A stretch of 41,509 bases of DNA from Saprospiraceae bacterium (GCA_020629615.1 JAHDCZ010000017.1:1-41509); one strand, 5' to 3'; positions 24,047 to 33,039 are shown, counted from the stretch's first letter. Program-made: numbers and translations. The notes: generated by a model from the letters alone, not told the origin.

Positions 24047-25600
24047 TTGAAACAAATAGACAAATTAGTTGCTTCCAGTTTTTTCGGGCCTTATTTAGTG
24101 GCCTTCTTCATAGCAGAATTTGTCTTGTTAATGCAATTCTTATGGAAGTATATAGATAATATACTCGGAAAAGGAATATCCTTTTTTGATATCATGGAAT
24201 TATTGGGCTACCTCTCCGTAACCCTTATCCCGATGGCCATCCCATTAACCATCCTTATTTCATCAGTTCTCGTCTTTGGAAACCTAGCTGAGCGATATGA
24301 ATTATCCAGTATGAAATCTGCTGGTATTTCACTATTCAGAATAATGAGAGCTGGTTTTGTGATTGCTATTCTAACCTGTTTATTCTCGATTCTCTCTTCC
24401 AACTATCTAGTTCCCAAGGCTAATTTTGGCTTCCATTCGCGCTTCGACGCAATCAAACGAGCCAAACCCTCCATGACTATTGAAGAAGGGGTATTTAATA
24501 AAGACTTTAGAGGTTATGTCATTAAAGTCAATAAAAAAGATCCCGATGGAAGAGGAATCAGCGATGTTCTCATCTGGGATCATTCGGATAGTGATAAAAG
24601 CTTGGAAAATTTAATTACCGCAGAAAAAGGGGAGATGTACGTTACCGAGGATGGTAATAATTTTGTGATGAATTTATTTGATGGAATACAATACAAGGAA
24701 TTACGAGATAAATCGCCTAAGGTAAAAGGAAAAATTAAACGGCGTAAATATCCATTCATGAGAGTGAAATTTGCTAAACTCACCAAGGTATTCAGTATGG
24801 AAGGATTTAGTTTTAGTGAATCTTCAGCAAATATTAGAAAGAACAAATTCGATCTTTTAAATACCTTTCAAATGATGGGGGCTATCGATTCATTAGATGC
24901 TAGTATTCTCAAAAAACTAGAATCCGTCGAAAATCATGATTTCAAAGGAAATGAGGCCAAGAAAAAGAACATTAAAAAATCAAAAATTGTCGATTCCAAA
25001 AGAAAAGAGAAGCCTCTACCTAAAACTAAAAAGGGTGTAAATACCTTAAAAAATAAGAATAAAAAAGCATCAAAAAAATCTAGGAATCCAGAGACAGAAT
25101 ACGAACAGAAAAGAGATCTTGAACTGACAAAATTAAAGGGATTTACCGAAACTTTTGATTCTACATCCTTGCGTAAACTACTGATCAAAACATACCCTGT
25201 CATCATAGGTCAAAGAGACAAACTAACCTCTGTCAGAAAACGAATCAATGCATTGAATAAAGAAAAGAGAATGTTTCGGTTCAAATTGAACCAACAATAT
25301 TCTGTTGCTCTAATTTGTATTATTTTCTTGTTCATTGGAGGACCTTTGGGAAGCATTGTAAAGAAAGGAGGTTACGGTTATCCTTTACTCTACGCCATCA
25401 TATTCTATATGATTTTTATGATGTCCTTCATTGCCGGACAAAAGCTGAATCGCTCGGCATCCGTAGATCCCTTTGTGGCTGCTTGGTTACCCTGTATGAT
25501 TCTGATTCCAATTAGTGTATTTTTGACTTACAAAGCGATCAAGGATCAACAATTATTTGACCTTTCTGCGTTAAAGTCGATTTTTTCAAAAAACAAATAA
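24047..25600 (+). CDS. LptF/LptG-type lipopolysaccharide export permease
   Basis: This is an inner-membrane subunit of the LptBFG ABC transporter that extracts LPS (or lipooligosaccharide) towards the outer membrane. The visible pattern is an N-terminal pair of spans with FFGPYLVAFFIAEFVLLMQF, a third near FRIMRAGFVIAILTCLFSIL, a periplasmic jelly-roll region, and three C-terminal spans starting at SVALICIIFLFIGGPLGSIV. No ATG precedes the first span, so I choose TTG 24047 (KQIDKLVASSF follows, as in homologues; TTG 24044 also possible), giving 517 residues. An open frame reaches back to TTG 23981, but those extra residues do not look like the family. A Lys-rich insert (24950-25080) lies before the fourth span. 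The next gene starts 2 bases after the stop. Confidence 0.88.
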   Translation: MKQIDKLVASSFFGPYLVAFFIAEFVLLMQFLWKYIDNILGKGISFFDIMELLGYLSVTLIPMAIPLTILISSVLVFGNLAERYELSSMKSAGISLFRIMRAGFVIAILTCLFSILSSNYLVPKANFGFHSRFDAIKRAKPSMTIEEGVFNKDFRGYVIKVNKKDPDGRGISDVLIWDHSDSDKSLENLITAEKGEMYVTEDGNNFVMNLFDGIQYKELRDKSPKVKGKIKRRKYPFMRVKFAKLTKVFSMEGFSFSESSANIRKNKFDLLNTFQMMGAIDSLDASILKKLESVENHDFKGNEAKKKNIKKSKIVDSKRKEKPLPKTKKGVNTLKNKNKKASKKSRNPETEYEQKRDLELTKLKGFTETFDSTSLRKLLIKTYPVIIGQRDKLTSVRKRINALNKEKRMFRFKLNQQYSVALICIIFLFIGGPLGSIVKKGGYGYPLLYAIIFYMIFMMSFIAGQKLNRSASVDPFVAAWLPCMILIPISVFLTYKAIKDQQLFDLSALKSIFSKNK

Positions 25601-25602
25601 AT

Positions 25603-27426
25603 TTGTTGACTAAACTAGTTTGCATCTTTTTCTTCTTACTTTTTTCTTGGTCAATCCATTCTCAAGATAGCCTCTCTTTTATAAGTGAAATTATTGAAAT
25701 CGAAGCCTCTTCCTATTCAAGTGACACATTAAACCTCAATACTAATTCTGTTCTTAATCAACTAGATCAATCTAGCAAAGGAGTCCATCAAACTAATGGT
25801 CCAGGATTATTAAGTACTTTCTTAATTCGTGGATTAGCGGCAAGACATACTGGCATCATTTGGAACGATTGGAGCATTCAAAGTGCAGTAAATTCTACTT
25901 ACGATCTATCCCTGATTCCAAATATTTTTTACAATATGGAATTGAACATGGGAAGCAGTAGCTCTGGATTTGGTAACGGTGCATTCGCTGGAGTTATACA
26001 ATTAAAACCCAATATACATGCTGGCGAAACTTTCAGTTTTTCTTCACAACTAAGTTCTATCGGAAATTCTAATTTGGCGTCAAGCGCGAATTTTAAATTA
26101 AAAAATACTAATCTCAAGTTTGGAATAGAATCTACTAATCAGAATAATCATTACAGGTACCTCTTCAATAGAAAAGAAAGAACCCAAGAAAATGCAGATT
26201 TTGAAAATCACCAATCATTTGTAGATCTCCAACATCAACTAAATGTTAAAAATAAAATTGGAATCAATGTATGGCACCAGCTGGCTCACCGCTCAATCGC
26301 ACCTTCTAAAACTTCGTCCTATAATAATGACCAACAAAAAGATAAAAACACGCGTGTCAACTTTTTCTATCAGAATATTCTAAATACTGCGAGTCATAAG
26401 TTTAGTCTAGCTTATTTCAATGAAAACCTGAGATATCGATCAAATCAAATTAGTGAATCTTTGGCTACTTCTAAAGTCTACCTTGCACGGCAAATGAGTA
26501 GATATTTCTTTTCATCGAACACTGTTCTAACACAAATTTTTGACCTTAGATTGGATAATACCGAAGCTAATTTTTTTGAAACGATTCGCAAGCAAGAAAA
26601 CCTTGGATTTGCCATTCATTTTTCGAAAGAAAATCTTTGGAAACAAATTAATATCAAGTCGAAGTTACGAGCAGATTATAATTCCATTTCTAGTTTTCAA
26701 CTAAGCTATAATCTTCAACTTGAAAGAGCATTTCATGATAAACTAAAGTTACATTTTAATACCGGAAGATCATTTCAAAACCCCAGTTATAATGATTTAT
26801 ATTGGCCGGAAGGCGGAAACCCAAGCCTAAAAACTGAAGTAATTTATGACAATGAAATAGGAATGGAATATCAAGTTTCAGATTTCAGTTTTATAACCAA
26901 TGTATTTTACAATTATGTTGACAACTGGATTCAATGGAGTCCTCAAGACAATAACTTATGGTCTCCCTCAAATATAGCGAAAGTGAATTCTTATGGATTT
27001 GAATCCCTGTTGTCATTCCAAAGAAGTTTCAAAAAATCTTCGATATCTTCAAAGCTTTCTTATTCGTTTGTTCGATCAATTATTTTGGAACACAAAGCAT
27101 TTGATGATTTAATTGGAAATCAAATGATCTACATACCGAATCACACAATCAACGGGTTGATCAATACTAACTTTTTTAATTTTCATATGGAAGGCGAATT
27201 TTCTTGGATAGGTTCACGATATATTACAAGGGATAATCTAAATTCTTTGGACGACTATACCTTGATTAATGCCAAGTTTTATTTTGAAAATTCAATAGAA
27301 AAAGGATCTTTGTGGCAAATTGGTACATTCTGTAAAAATCTTATGAATGTCGATTATGAAGTGGTCAATTTTTATGCAATGCCTCTTCGTTATTTTGGAA
27401 TATTTGTGAATTATAAGTTTAGCTAA
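25603..27426 (+). CDS. TonB-dependent outer-membrane receptor, BtuB-sized
   Basis: The 607-residue protein has a signal peptide (about 1-20, hydrophobic with SWSIHSQ at the end), a plug domain at about 45-140 (QTNGPGLLSTFLIRGLAARH, then GFGNGAFAGVIQLKP), and a beta-barrel from about 150 to the end, including the family box FNTGRSFQNPSYNDLYWPEGGNPSL near 386-410 and a final aromatic strand YFGIFVNYKFS. It lacks the carboxypeptidase-like N-terminal extension of SusC proteins and has the size of BtuB, so a small, scarce ligand such as a corrinoid is plausible. Only TTG codons (25603 or 25606) can start it; an upstream stop at 25558 closes the frame and no ATG precedes the signal. It is coupled to both neighbours (gap 2 bases; overlap 1 base). 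Confidence 0.9.
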   Translation: MLTKLVCIFFFLLFSWSIHSQDSLSFISEIIEIEASSYSSDTLNLNTNSVLNQLDQSSKGVHQTNGPGLLSTFLIRGLAARHTGIIWNDWSIQSAVNSTYDLSLIPNIFYNMELNMGSSSSGFGNGAFAGVIQLKPNIHAGETFSFSSQLSSIGNSNLASSANFKLKNTNLKFGIESTNQNNHYRYLFNRKERTQENADFENHQSFVDLQHQLNVKNKIGINVWHQLAHRSIAPSKTSSYNNDQQKDKNTRVNFFYQNILNTASHKFSLAYFNENLRYRSNQISESLATSKVYLARQMSRYFFSSNTVLTQIFDLRLDNTEANFFETIRKQENLGFAIHFSKENLWKQINIKSKLRADYNSISSFQLSYNLQLERAFHDKLKLHFNTGRSFQNPSYNDLYWPEGGNPSLKTEVIYDNEIGMEYQVSDFSFITNVFYNYVDNWIQWSPQDNNLWSPSNIAKVNSYGFESLLSFQRSFKKSSISSKLSYSFVRSIILEHKAFDDLIGNQMIYIPNHTINGLINTNFFNFHMEGEFSWIGSRYITRDNLNSLDDYTLINAKFYFENSIEKGSLWQIGTFCKNLMNVDYEVVNFYAMPLRYFGIFVNYKFS

Positions 27427-28481
27427 TGAGGAATTTTACTTTGATTTTAGTGCTTTTGACAGTATTTATGGTATTGAATTCTTGTAACGATGATGAAGAA
27501 ATGATCAATAATCCGGATGTTTATTCGGATGGAACTTTTGTGATCAATCAAGGGAGTTTTGGAAGTGGAACTGGAACCATAAGCTTTATTTCAAATATTG
27601 ATAATTCGGTAAACCAAAACATTTATCAGGAAAAGAATGATGGATTAGTGCTTGGAAACGTGGCTCAATCCATGGCAAGAGTTGGGAATCGGTTTTTGAT
27701 CACCATTAATAATGCTGAAAAAGTTGAAGTCATCAATGCTTCTGATTTTGCGTATGAAAACACCATCGAAGGAATTGCACAAGCGAGATATGCTTTAGAG
27801 TTAAATGATAACGAAGCGCTTATTACTTCCTGGGGAGCTTCCGGAACGGACGGAAAAATATTCAAAGTAAATACCGCTGATGGAAGTATCTTATCCAGTC
27901 TTGATGTTTCTGGAGGCCCTGAAAAAATGATTGAAGTCAATGATGCAATTTATGTCGCAAATTCAGGTGGTTTTTTTAGAGACTCGATCATTTATGTATT
28001 AAACTCGGAAGGAAATGCAATCGATTCCCAAATCGTTGTTGGAGATAATCCTTCAGACCTCATTGAGGACAGCAATGGAGATGTTTGGGTGCTTTGTAAT
28101 GGATATACGGATTTCAGTGATCCCATGCTAAGCACTAATGGAAGATTGGTTCAGATACGTAACGGAAATGTCGAGAAAAATTTTGAAATCGGAAATGGTT
28201 CATCTCAACTTGAGGTTTCAAATGATGGGAACACCTTGTTCTACATGAATGGTGGAAAAGTCTATAGTCAAGATATCTTAAGCAGTACTTTATCTTCAAC
28301 TATTGTGTATGAAGGTTTCTTTTATGGCATGGGAGTAAACCCTGCTAATGGTTACCTCTATTTAACAGATGCAAAAGACTTTGTTTCGAATGGAGAGCTT
28401 GTAATCATCAACTCAAGTGGAGACCTTATTGAAAAAATAGGGGTGGGAATCATTCCAGGCGAACTCCACTTTGAGGACTAG
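27426..28481 (+). CDS. Surface beta-propeller lipoprotein, DUF5074/YncE-like (BtuG-like)
   Basis: The 351-residue protein starts with a lipoprotein signal ending at Cys20 (VLNSC) followed by NDDEE, the acidic run that serves as the surface-export signal for Bacteroidota lipoproteins. The body shows the DUF5074 opening GTFVINQGSFGSGTGTISF and repeated YVTN-type blades (VGNRFLITINNAEKVEVIN; DAIYVANSG; GDVWVLCNGYTDF). In Bacteroides such propellers (BtuG) sit on the BtuB receptor and bind vitamin B12 very tightly; the receptor gene just upstream, overlapping by one base (TAATG), supports the same pairing. B12 as the ligand is inference, because no cobalamin riboswitch is present. The stop interlocks with the xseB stop on the other strand. 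Confidence 0.85.
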   Translation: MRNFTLILVLLTVFMVLNSCNDDEEMINNPDVYSDGTFVINQGSFGSGTGTISFISNIDNSVNQNIYQEKNDGLVLGNVAQSMARVGNRFLITINNAEKVEVINASDFAYENTIEGIAQARYALELNDNEALITSWGASGTDGKIFKVNTADGSILSSLDVSGGPEKMIEVNDAIYVANSGGFFRDSIIYVLNSEGNAIDSQIVVGDNPSDLIEDSNGDVWVLCNGYTDFSDPMLSTNGRLVQIRNGNVEKNFEIGNGSSQLEVSNDGNTLFYMNGGKVYSQDILSSTLSSTIVYEGFFYGMGVNPANGYLYLTDAKDFVSNGELVIINSSGDLIEKIGVGIIPGELHFED

Positions 28482-28663
28482 TCTTCGATCAACTTAGAAA
28501 CGTCTTTTTCTACACCTCTTAGTTTTTCTTGGCAGTATTTAACCAATTTTGAAGCCTTTGAAATATTGGTAGCAAGATCATCAATATTAATATCGTCGTT
28601 TTGAATTCTTTCAATAATTTCTTTGAGTTCTGCCAGAGCAGATTCGTACGTTTGTTTGCTCAT
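28478..28663 (-). CDS. xseB: Exodeoxyribonuclease VII small subunit
   Basis: XseB is the short helical subunit that binds in several copies to XseA to form exonuclease VII, a metal-independent nuclease that degrades single-stranded DNA in both directions. The 61-residue protein has the family pattern: YESALAELKEIIERIQND at 6-23, then IDDLATNISKASKLVKYCQEKL (27-48, given in part), and a helical end. The length is at the short end for XseB. It overlaps the xseA stop by 4 bases (ATGA), the usual arrangement, so the pair is translationally coupled. Confidence 0.93.
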   Translation of the reverse strand: MSKQTYESALAELKEIIERIQNDDINIDDLATNISKASKLVKYCQEKLRGVEKDVSKLIED

Positions 28664-29886
28664 ATAACTTTGCTTTTAATTGAACCATCTGAAAATTCGG
28701 TTTCCAATTCAGTTCCTTTATTTATGGCTTTCGCCGAATGGATAAGCTTTCCTCCAGATCGAACAATACTGAAACCTCTATTTAGTATTTTTTGTGGTGA
28801 ACTAAACTCAATCAACTCTTTCAGATGATTGATCAACATTTTCTGTCTTGAAATATAGTCTTTTGATTTGGATTTAATTTCTTGTTCCATATAAACCAGC
28901 TCATTGTTAGCATCTCGTATATATTCCAAAGGTTTCATGGTCAACCACTGTTGCAAATATTTCAATTCGTGTTTATGGTCAGTCAATAAACTATTTGAAG
29001 TTTGTTGGATGAACTGTGATAAATCCAAAATACTAGATTCAAAATAAAGATTGTTTTCTTGGATGAAATCTGCAACAGCCGTTGGTGTTTTTAAGGCCGT
29101 ATGAGCCACTGCATCCGCAATCGTATCATCAATATCATGACCGATACCTGTAATAACAGGTAGATTCATTTCAGCAATGGTTTGACCAATTAGATAGTTA
29201 TCAAAACCAGAGAGATCCATTTTAGAACCTCCTCCTCGGAGGATACAAACTAGATCATATTTTTCTCGATTCGAATTGATCTCATTTAATTGTTGACAAA
29301 CTTCTTTTTCAACCTTTATACCTTGCATGGCAGCAGGGTAGAGCTCAATGTAATATTGATACCCTTGAGAATTTTCGATCAATTGTTGGTAAAAATCTTG
29401 ATAACCCGCAGCAGTTTCCGACGAAATGACCGCAATTCTTTGTAATACAGGGTTCATCTCGATCAAACCATTAAGACCAATTTTATTTTCTGATTTAAGC
29501 CGTCCTAATATTTGTTGTCTATTGATTTCTAGTTGTCCAATGGTATACGTAGGATCAATATCCTCAATCACCAGTTTCAAGCCATAACGCTCATGAAAAT
29601 CTAGCTTTACTTTAATCAATATTTGAACACCATCAGAAAGAATTGAATCCAATAGTTTACCTAACTTCTTCTTTAGAAAACTGGCACTTTTAAACCAGAT
29701 GACTGCCTGGTTTTGAGCGACGACTTCTTCACTACTTTCATGTTTTTGAATCAAATCTAAATAGTAGTTTCCACGAGAAGATTTCACCTGAGAAATCTCA
29801 CAACTGATCCAAATAGCGTCTGCAAAATTCAATGCAAAAACTCTTTTGATATATTGATTCAGTTCTAGAAGTGAGTAAGATTCCAT
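28660..29886 (-). CDS. xseA: Exodeoxyribonuclease VII large subunit
   Basis: XseA is the catalytic subunit of exonuclease VII. The 408-residue protein has an N-terminal OB fold (4-110, SLLELNQYIKRVF and WISCEISQVKSSRGNYYLDL), the core sequence IAVISSETAAGYQDF (151-165), the active-site block LRGGGSKMDLSGFDN (216-230) and GIGHDIDDTIADAVAHTALKTPTAVADF (247-274, shown in part), then a long helical arm (about 276-380) that binds XseB, and a C-terminal NRGFSIVRSGGKLI element. The length is normal for the phylum. The upstream gap (29887-30042) separates it from sucC and contains the sucC terminator; I see no clear promoter motif for xseA. Confidence 0.96.
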   Translation of the reverse strand: MESYSLLELNQYIKRVFALNFADAIWISCEISQVKSSRGNYYLDLIQKHESSEEVVAQNQAVIWFKSASFLKKKLGKLLDSILSDGVQILIKVKLDFHERYGLKLVIEDIDPTYTIGQLEINRQQILGRLKSENKIGLNGLIEMNPVLQRIAVISSETAAGYQDFYQQLIENSQGYQYYIELYPAAMQGIKVEKEVCQQLNEINSNREKYDLVCILRGGGSKMDLSGFDNYLIGQTIAEMNLPVITGIGHDIDDTIADAVAHTALKTPTAVADFIQENNLYFESSILDLSQFIQQTSNSLLTDHKHELKYLQQWLTMKPLEYIRDANNELVYMEQEIKSKSKDYISRQKMLINHLKELIEFSSPQKILNRGFSIVRSGGKLIHSAKAINKGTELETEFSDGSIKSKVI

Positions 29887-29989
29887 TCTCTAAATTAAAG
29901 GAATGTAAATGTATTAATAAAAAGGATCTTCTAAGAATTGAAAATGTTGCCTTGGAATAAATCCAGTAAAATTTATCATTCGCGAAAGC

Positions 29990-30021
29990 AAAAAAAAGCC
30001 CTGACAAGATCAAGGCTTTTT
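29990..30021 (-). terminator. Intrinsic terminator after sucC
   Basis: On the minus strand an AAAAAGCC arm, a U-G pair and UGA pair with UCA and GGGCUUUUU around a five-base loop, followed by a run of T. It lies 22 bases after the sucC stop codon and separates sucC from xseA-xseB. Confidence 0.85.
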
Positions 30022-30042
30022 AAATTTATTGTATAGTTTCTA

Positions 30043-31245
30043 TTAGCTAATTACCTTTTTGACAATATCGGCTGCCTCTTGCAGTAAAATGGCTGAATGA
30101 ACTTCAAGACCACTTTCGTCAATAATTGTTTTGGCGATATCAGCATTTGTTCCTTGCAATCGTACAATAATCGGAACTTTGATATTTCCCATATTCTTGT
30201 AGGCATCCACAACTCCTTGAGCCACTCGATCACATCGTACAATACCTCCGAAGATATTGATCAATATAGCTTTTACATTATCATCTCGCAAGATGATTCT
30301 GAATGCTTGTTCCACTCTGGCGGCATCTGCCGTTCCTCCAACGTCAAGAAAGTTGGCAGGAGAACCACCGGAAAGTTTAATGATATCCATTGTCGCCATA
30401 GCTAATCCTGCACCGTTTACCATACAACCTACATTCCCATCAAGATTAACATAATTAAGACCATAGCCTTTTGCTTCTACTTCCGTAGGGTCTTCTTCTG
30501 TGGTATCACGCATCTCTGCCAAATCTGGATGTCTGAACAAAGCATTATCATCCAAAGTAACTTTGGCATCAACAGCAATAATATCGTCATGTCCTGTTTT
30601 AATCACAGGATTAATTTCAAATAAGGAAGCATCAGAACCTACAAATGCTTTATATAATTTTGAAATAAACTTTGTCATTTCCTTGAATGCTTTTCCTGTC
30701 AAGCCAAGATTAAAAGCGACTTTTCTAGCTTGAAAACCTTGTAGACCAATATGCGCATCAATATATTCTTTGTGTACTAATTCTGGAGTTTCTTCAGCTA
30801 CTTCTTCTATATTCATTCCTCCTTCTGTAGAGTAAATGATGACATTTTGTTTACGCTCTCTGTCCATTAGGATAGAAACATAAAATTCATCACAAGAATC
30901 AAAATCAGGTACATAAGTATCCTCAGCAATAAGAACTTTTCTAACTAGTTTTCCTTCTCCATCCAAACCTCCTGGTGTTTGAGGAGTTTTAAGCATCATT
31001 CCAAGAATATTACTAGAATGTAATTTTAAATCCTCAAGGTTTTTGGCAAGCTTTACACCTCCGCCTTTTCCACGTCCACCCGCGTGAATTTGAGCTTTGA
31101 CGACCGCAAAATCAGATCCTGATTCAGCCTTTATGGTTTCGTATGCCGATACAGCTTCCTCTAGGGTTGAAGCAACTTTTCCTTTTTGAATAGCAACACC
31201 ATAAGATGCTAACAATTCTTTCCCCTGATACTCGTGCAGATTCAT
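30043..31245 (-). CDS. sucC: Succinyl-CoA synthetase beta subunit (ADP/GDP-forming)
   Basis: SucC with SucD interconverts succinyl-CoA and succinate in the TCA cycle with formation of ATP or GTP. The 400-residue protein opens with [17 protein letters not shown], the family signature, then the ATP-grasp nucleotide loop [15 protein letters not shown] (53-67), an EINPVIKTG segment with the metal-binding Asn/Asp environment, [18 protein letters not shown] and LDVGGTAD, and the C-terminal CoA-ligase element [17 protein letters not shown]. The length is close to E. coli SucC (388). sucD is not adjacent. The gene is preceded by a TAnnTTTG element and followed by a strong terminator, so it appears to be monocistronic. 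Confidence 0.97.
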   Translation of the reverse strand: MNLHEYQGKELLASYGVAIQKGKVASTLEEAVSAYETIKAESGSDFAVVKAQIHAGGRGKGGGVKLAKNLEDLKLHSSNILGMMLKTPQTPGGLDGEGKLVRKVLIAEDTYVPDFDSCDEFYVSILMDRERKQNVIIYSTEGGMNIEEVAEETPELVHKEYIDAHIGLQGFQARKVAFNLGLTGKAFKEMTKFISKLYKAFVGSDASLFEINPVIKTGHDDIIAVDAKVTLDDNALFRHPDLAEMRDTTEEDPTEVEAKGYGLNYVNLDGNVGCMVNGAGLAMATMDIIKLSGGSPANFLDVGGTADAARVEQAFRIILRDDNVKAILINIFGGIVRCDRVAQGVVDAYKNMGNIKVPIIVRLQGTNADIAKTIIDESGLEVHSAILLQEAADIVKKVIS

Positions 31246-31264
31246 ATATACATTTTTAGAATGC

Positions 31265-31272
31265 CAAAAGTA
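31265..31272 (-). promoter_or_regulatory. TAnnTTTG promoter element upstream of sucC
   Basis: The minus strand reads TACTTTTG, 19 bases before the sucC ATG (31245). A CTTG (31294-31297) lies 21 bases upstream, a plausible -33 element. This is the best-formed -33/-7 pair seen in the window. Confidence 0.6.
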
Positions 31273-31317
31273 ACTGTTTTAGACGTCTTTTGACAAGATT
31301 TCCAATAAATTTCAAAC

Positions 31318-31348
31318 AAAAAAAAAGTCCGATGAACAAGCATCGGAC
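31318..31348 (-). terminator. Intrinsic terminator after the M43 metalloprotease gene
   Basis: GTCCGATG and CATCGGAC form a perfect eight-pair stem (31327-31348) around a six-base loop; on the minus strand it is followed by nine T. It lies 22 bases after the protease stop codon. Confidence 0.9.
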
Positions 31349-31370
31349 TCATTTTATTATACTATTATCC

Positions 31371-32930
31371 TTATTCTATGATCAACTTTCTAAGTGTTGT
31401 TTCATTGTCAGAACTTATTCTTAAGAAGTAAACTCCTGAAGAGATATTTGATGTTGGAATTGTAATCGTATTTTCTCCTGTTGTTATTTGATGTTGAGCC
31501 TTCACATTAAGGGTCTGACCATTTATAGTAAGAAGTGAAATCTTAATATCCTTAATTTGTTTTGCTTCAACATATAAATTAACTGATTCTCCAATGGATG
31601 CAGGATTAGGAAAAAGTGCAATCGCATCAATGCCGCTTATCAAATCCTTGGTCGAAGTAGTACCTGAACCAGTGATAAATCTCAAAACACCTGAACCTTC
31701 ATGACACATAGAGGTCTCGTTATGAGGAATAATGAACCAGAAATATTGTTTTCCTGGTGATAAATTAGTTTCGTAATGCTCTGTTTTATCCGTATAGTAT
31801 TGAAAAGTTTCGGCTCCATCTGTGATTCTCAAGAAATATGTATCAGCCCCTGCAACTTCATTCCATGAAATCAAAACACCATTATAATTTTCTGCAGTTT
31901 CAAAATCAGCGGGGGAAAATCCCGTCATTGCAACATTAGGATCAACCAATGCCTCATTTGGCTCGTAAGAAGATCGGATATAAGCACGACCTGGAGATAG
32001 AAAATCAGCTCTCATCAAACTAATTTGATCTGGCGTAAATTCGAAAGAAGAACAACCGTCAAAGTATCCCATGACATTGTTTGCCATCGGAATAACAAGA
32101 TCACCATTTTTATCAAAACAATCCTGAGAAGTTCCACAAGGACCTCCAAAGCCATTACTGAAAGGGAAATTATATCCAGGAGGAGTATCACAAATACGAT
32201 CTGCAGCTGTAGAGCAATTTGATCCATCCATTAGTTCAACAGGTATGTTAAAACCACCACCACTACAAGGAGCATTGGTTATCGTTAGAGGATTTCCATG
32301 TACCGCAGGATCATAAGTATAACCATCAACAGTTTGGCACTCCCAACCGAAAAAAGTATGCGGCATATCAAAGAAATGACCGATTTCATGAGTTAAGGTA
32401 CCATTTGCAGAAACAATTTCTTCTTTTCTACAAACAATGTAGTCCCCACTTGGACTGTAATATCCTAATGTTGTTCCACCTTGGCCATCTTCATCAGGAT
32501 GTTGGGCACGTTCGCAAACAAAAATATTGACTCCAGCACCTTTATTGTTAATCATAGTATTAAAAGAAGCACTTGATGTTGGATTAGTGTATAATCCATT
32601 GCTTATTAGATAATTTATTTCTTTTACGTAAAAAACCATATCGGCATCAAGGTAATCGGCATTTAATCGACAGATCTGTGCAAAAATAGTTGATTCATCC
32701 AATCTCCCTTCTCCTTCATTTTTTGAAACTAGATTGAAAATCAAAGGCACATATAACTTATCCGCTCTAGGAAAAGCTGTTTCAGCCAAAAACTTTTTAT
32801 TTTCTTCTAATCCTTCGATAATTTTCATTCCATCCTCAATACCTACTCCACATCTTCCGATTTGTTGTGCGTTGAGCAAACTCAAACTTAGCAAGGTCAA
32901 TACAAGTGACCACAGGGCATTCAATTTCAT
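31371..32930 (-). CDS. Secreted M43 (pappalysin/cytophagalysin-like) zinc metalloprotease with T9SS sorting domain
   Basis: The 519-residue protein begins with a signal peptide (1-21, ending LNAQQ). The metalloprotease domain (about 55-320) has the metzincin zinc motif HEIGHFFDMPH (181-191; three His ligands and Glu182) and a Met-turn VMGYF (286-290, Met287). The pattern HTFFGWECQTVDG after the zinc site and the Cys-rich loops fit family M43. The usual Gly at motif position 8 is Asp188 here. A fibronectin-III-like domain follows (about 338-425), then a type A T9SS C-terminal sorting domain (about 440-519: ALFPNPASIGESVNLYV, GVYFLRIS, LRKLIIE). The protein is therefore expected outside the cell or on the surface. 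It has its own terminator and diverges from mdh. Confidence 0.93.
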   Translation of the reverse strand: MKLNALWSLVLTLLSLSLLNAQQIGRCGVGIEDGMKIIEGLEENKKFLAETAFPRADKLYVPLIFNLVSKNEGEGRLDESTIFAQICRLNADYLDADMVFYVKEINYLISNGLYTNPTSSASFNTMINNKGAGVNIFVCERAQHPDEDGQGGTTLGYYSPSGDYIVCRKEEIVSANGTLTHEIGHFFDMPHTFFGWECQTVDGYTYDPAVHGNPLTITNAPCSGGGFNIPVELMDGSNCSTAADRICDTPPGYNFPFSNGFGGPCGTSQDCFDKNGDLVIPMANNVMGYFDGCSSFEFTPDQISLMRADFLSPGRAYIRSSYEPNEALVDPNVAMTGFSPADFETAENYNGVLISWNEVAGADTYFLRITDGAETFQYYTDKTEHYETNLSPGKQYFWFIIPHNETSMCHEGSGVLRFITGSGTTSTKDLISGIDAIALFPNPASIGESVNLYVEAKQIKDIKISLLTINGQTLNVKAQHQITTGENTITIPTSNISSGVYFLRISSDNETTLRKLIIE

Positions 32931-33031
32931 TTTTATCGTATTTAATTGATGTAAAAATAGTCTTTTGAATTGATTTTTTATGTCTTCGTGATGTCAAGAG
33001 CAAAAGAATCACGAATAGCTTAAAAAAACCT

Positions 33032-33039
33032 TACATTTG
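33032..33039 (+). promoter_or_regulatory. TAnnTTTG promoter element upstream of mdh
   Basis: TACATTTG followed by C matches the -7 consensus, 41 bases before the mdh ATG at 33081. No clear -33 TTTG is visible. The 150-base gap between the divergent protease and mdh genes must also hold the protease promoter, for which I find only a weak match. Confidence 0.55.

Noticed and set aside
24580-25206. Two Phe/Leu-rich frames opposite the LptF/G gene (24580-24846, 24934-25206)
   Set aside because: They arise from reading the Lys-rich (AAA) codons backwards as Phe codons.
25540-25610. Possible cobalamin riboswitch before the receptor gene
   Set aside because: The receptor starts 2 bases after the LptF/G stop, so there is no leader that could hold one, and no B12-box-like sequence was seen.
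30043-31245. Isolated sucC without sucD as an anomaly
   Set aside because: As far as I recall, separation of sucC and sucD is common in Bacteroidota, so it is not noteworthy.
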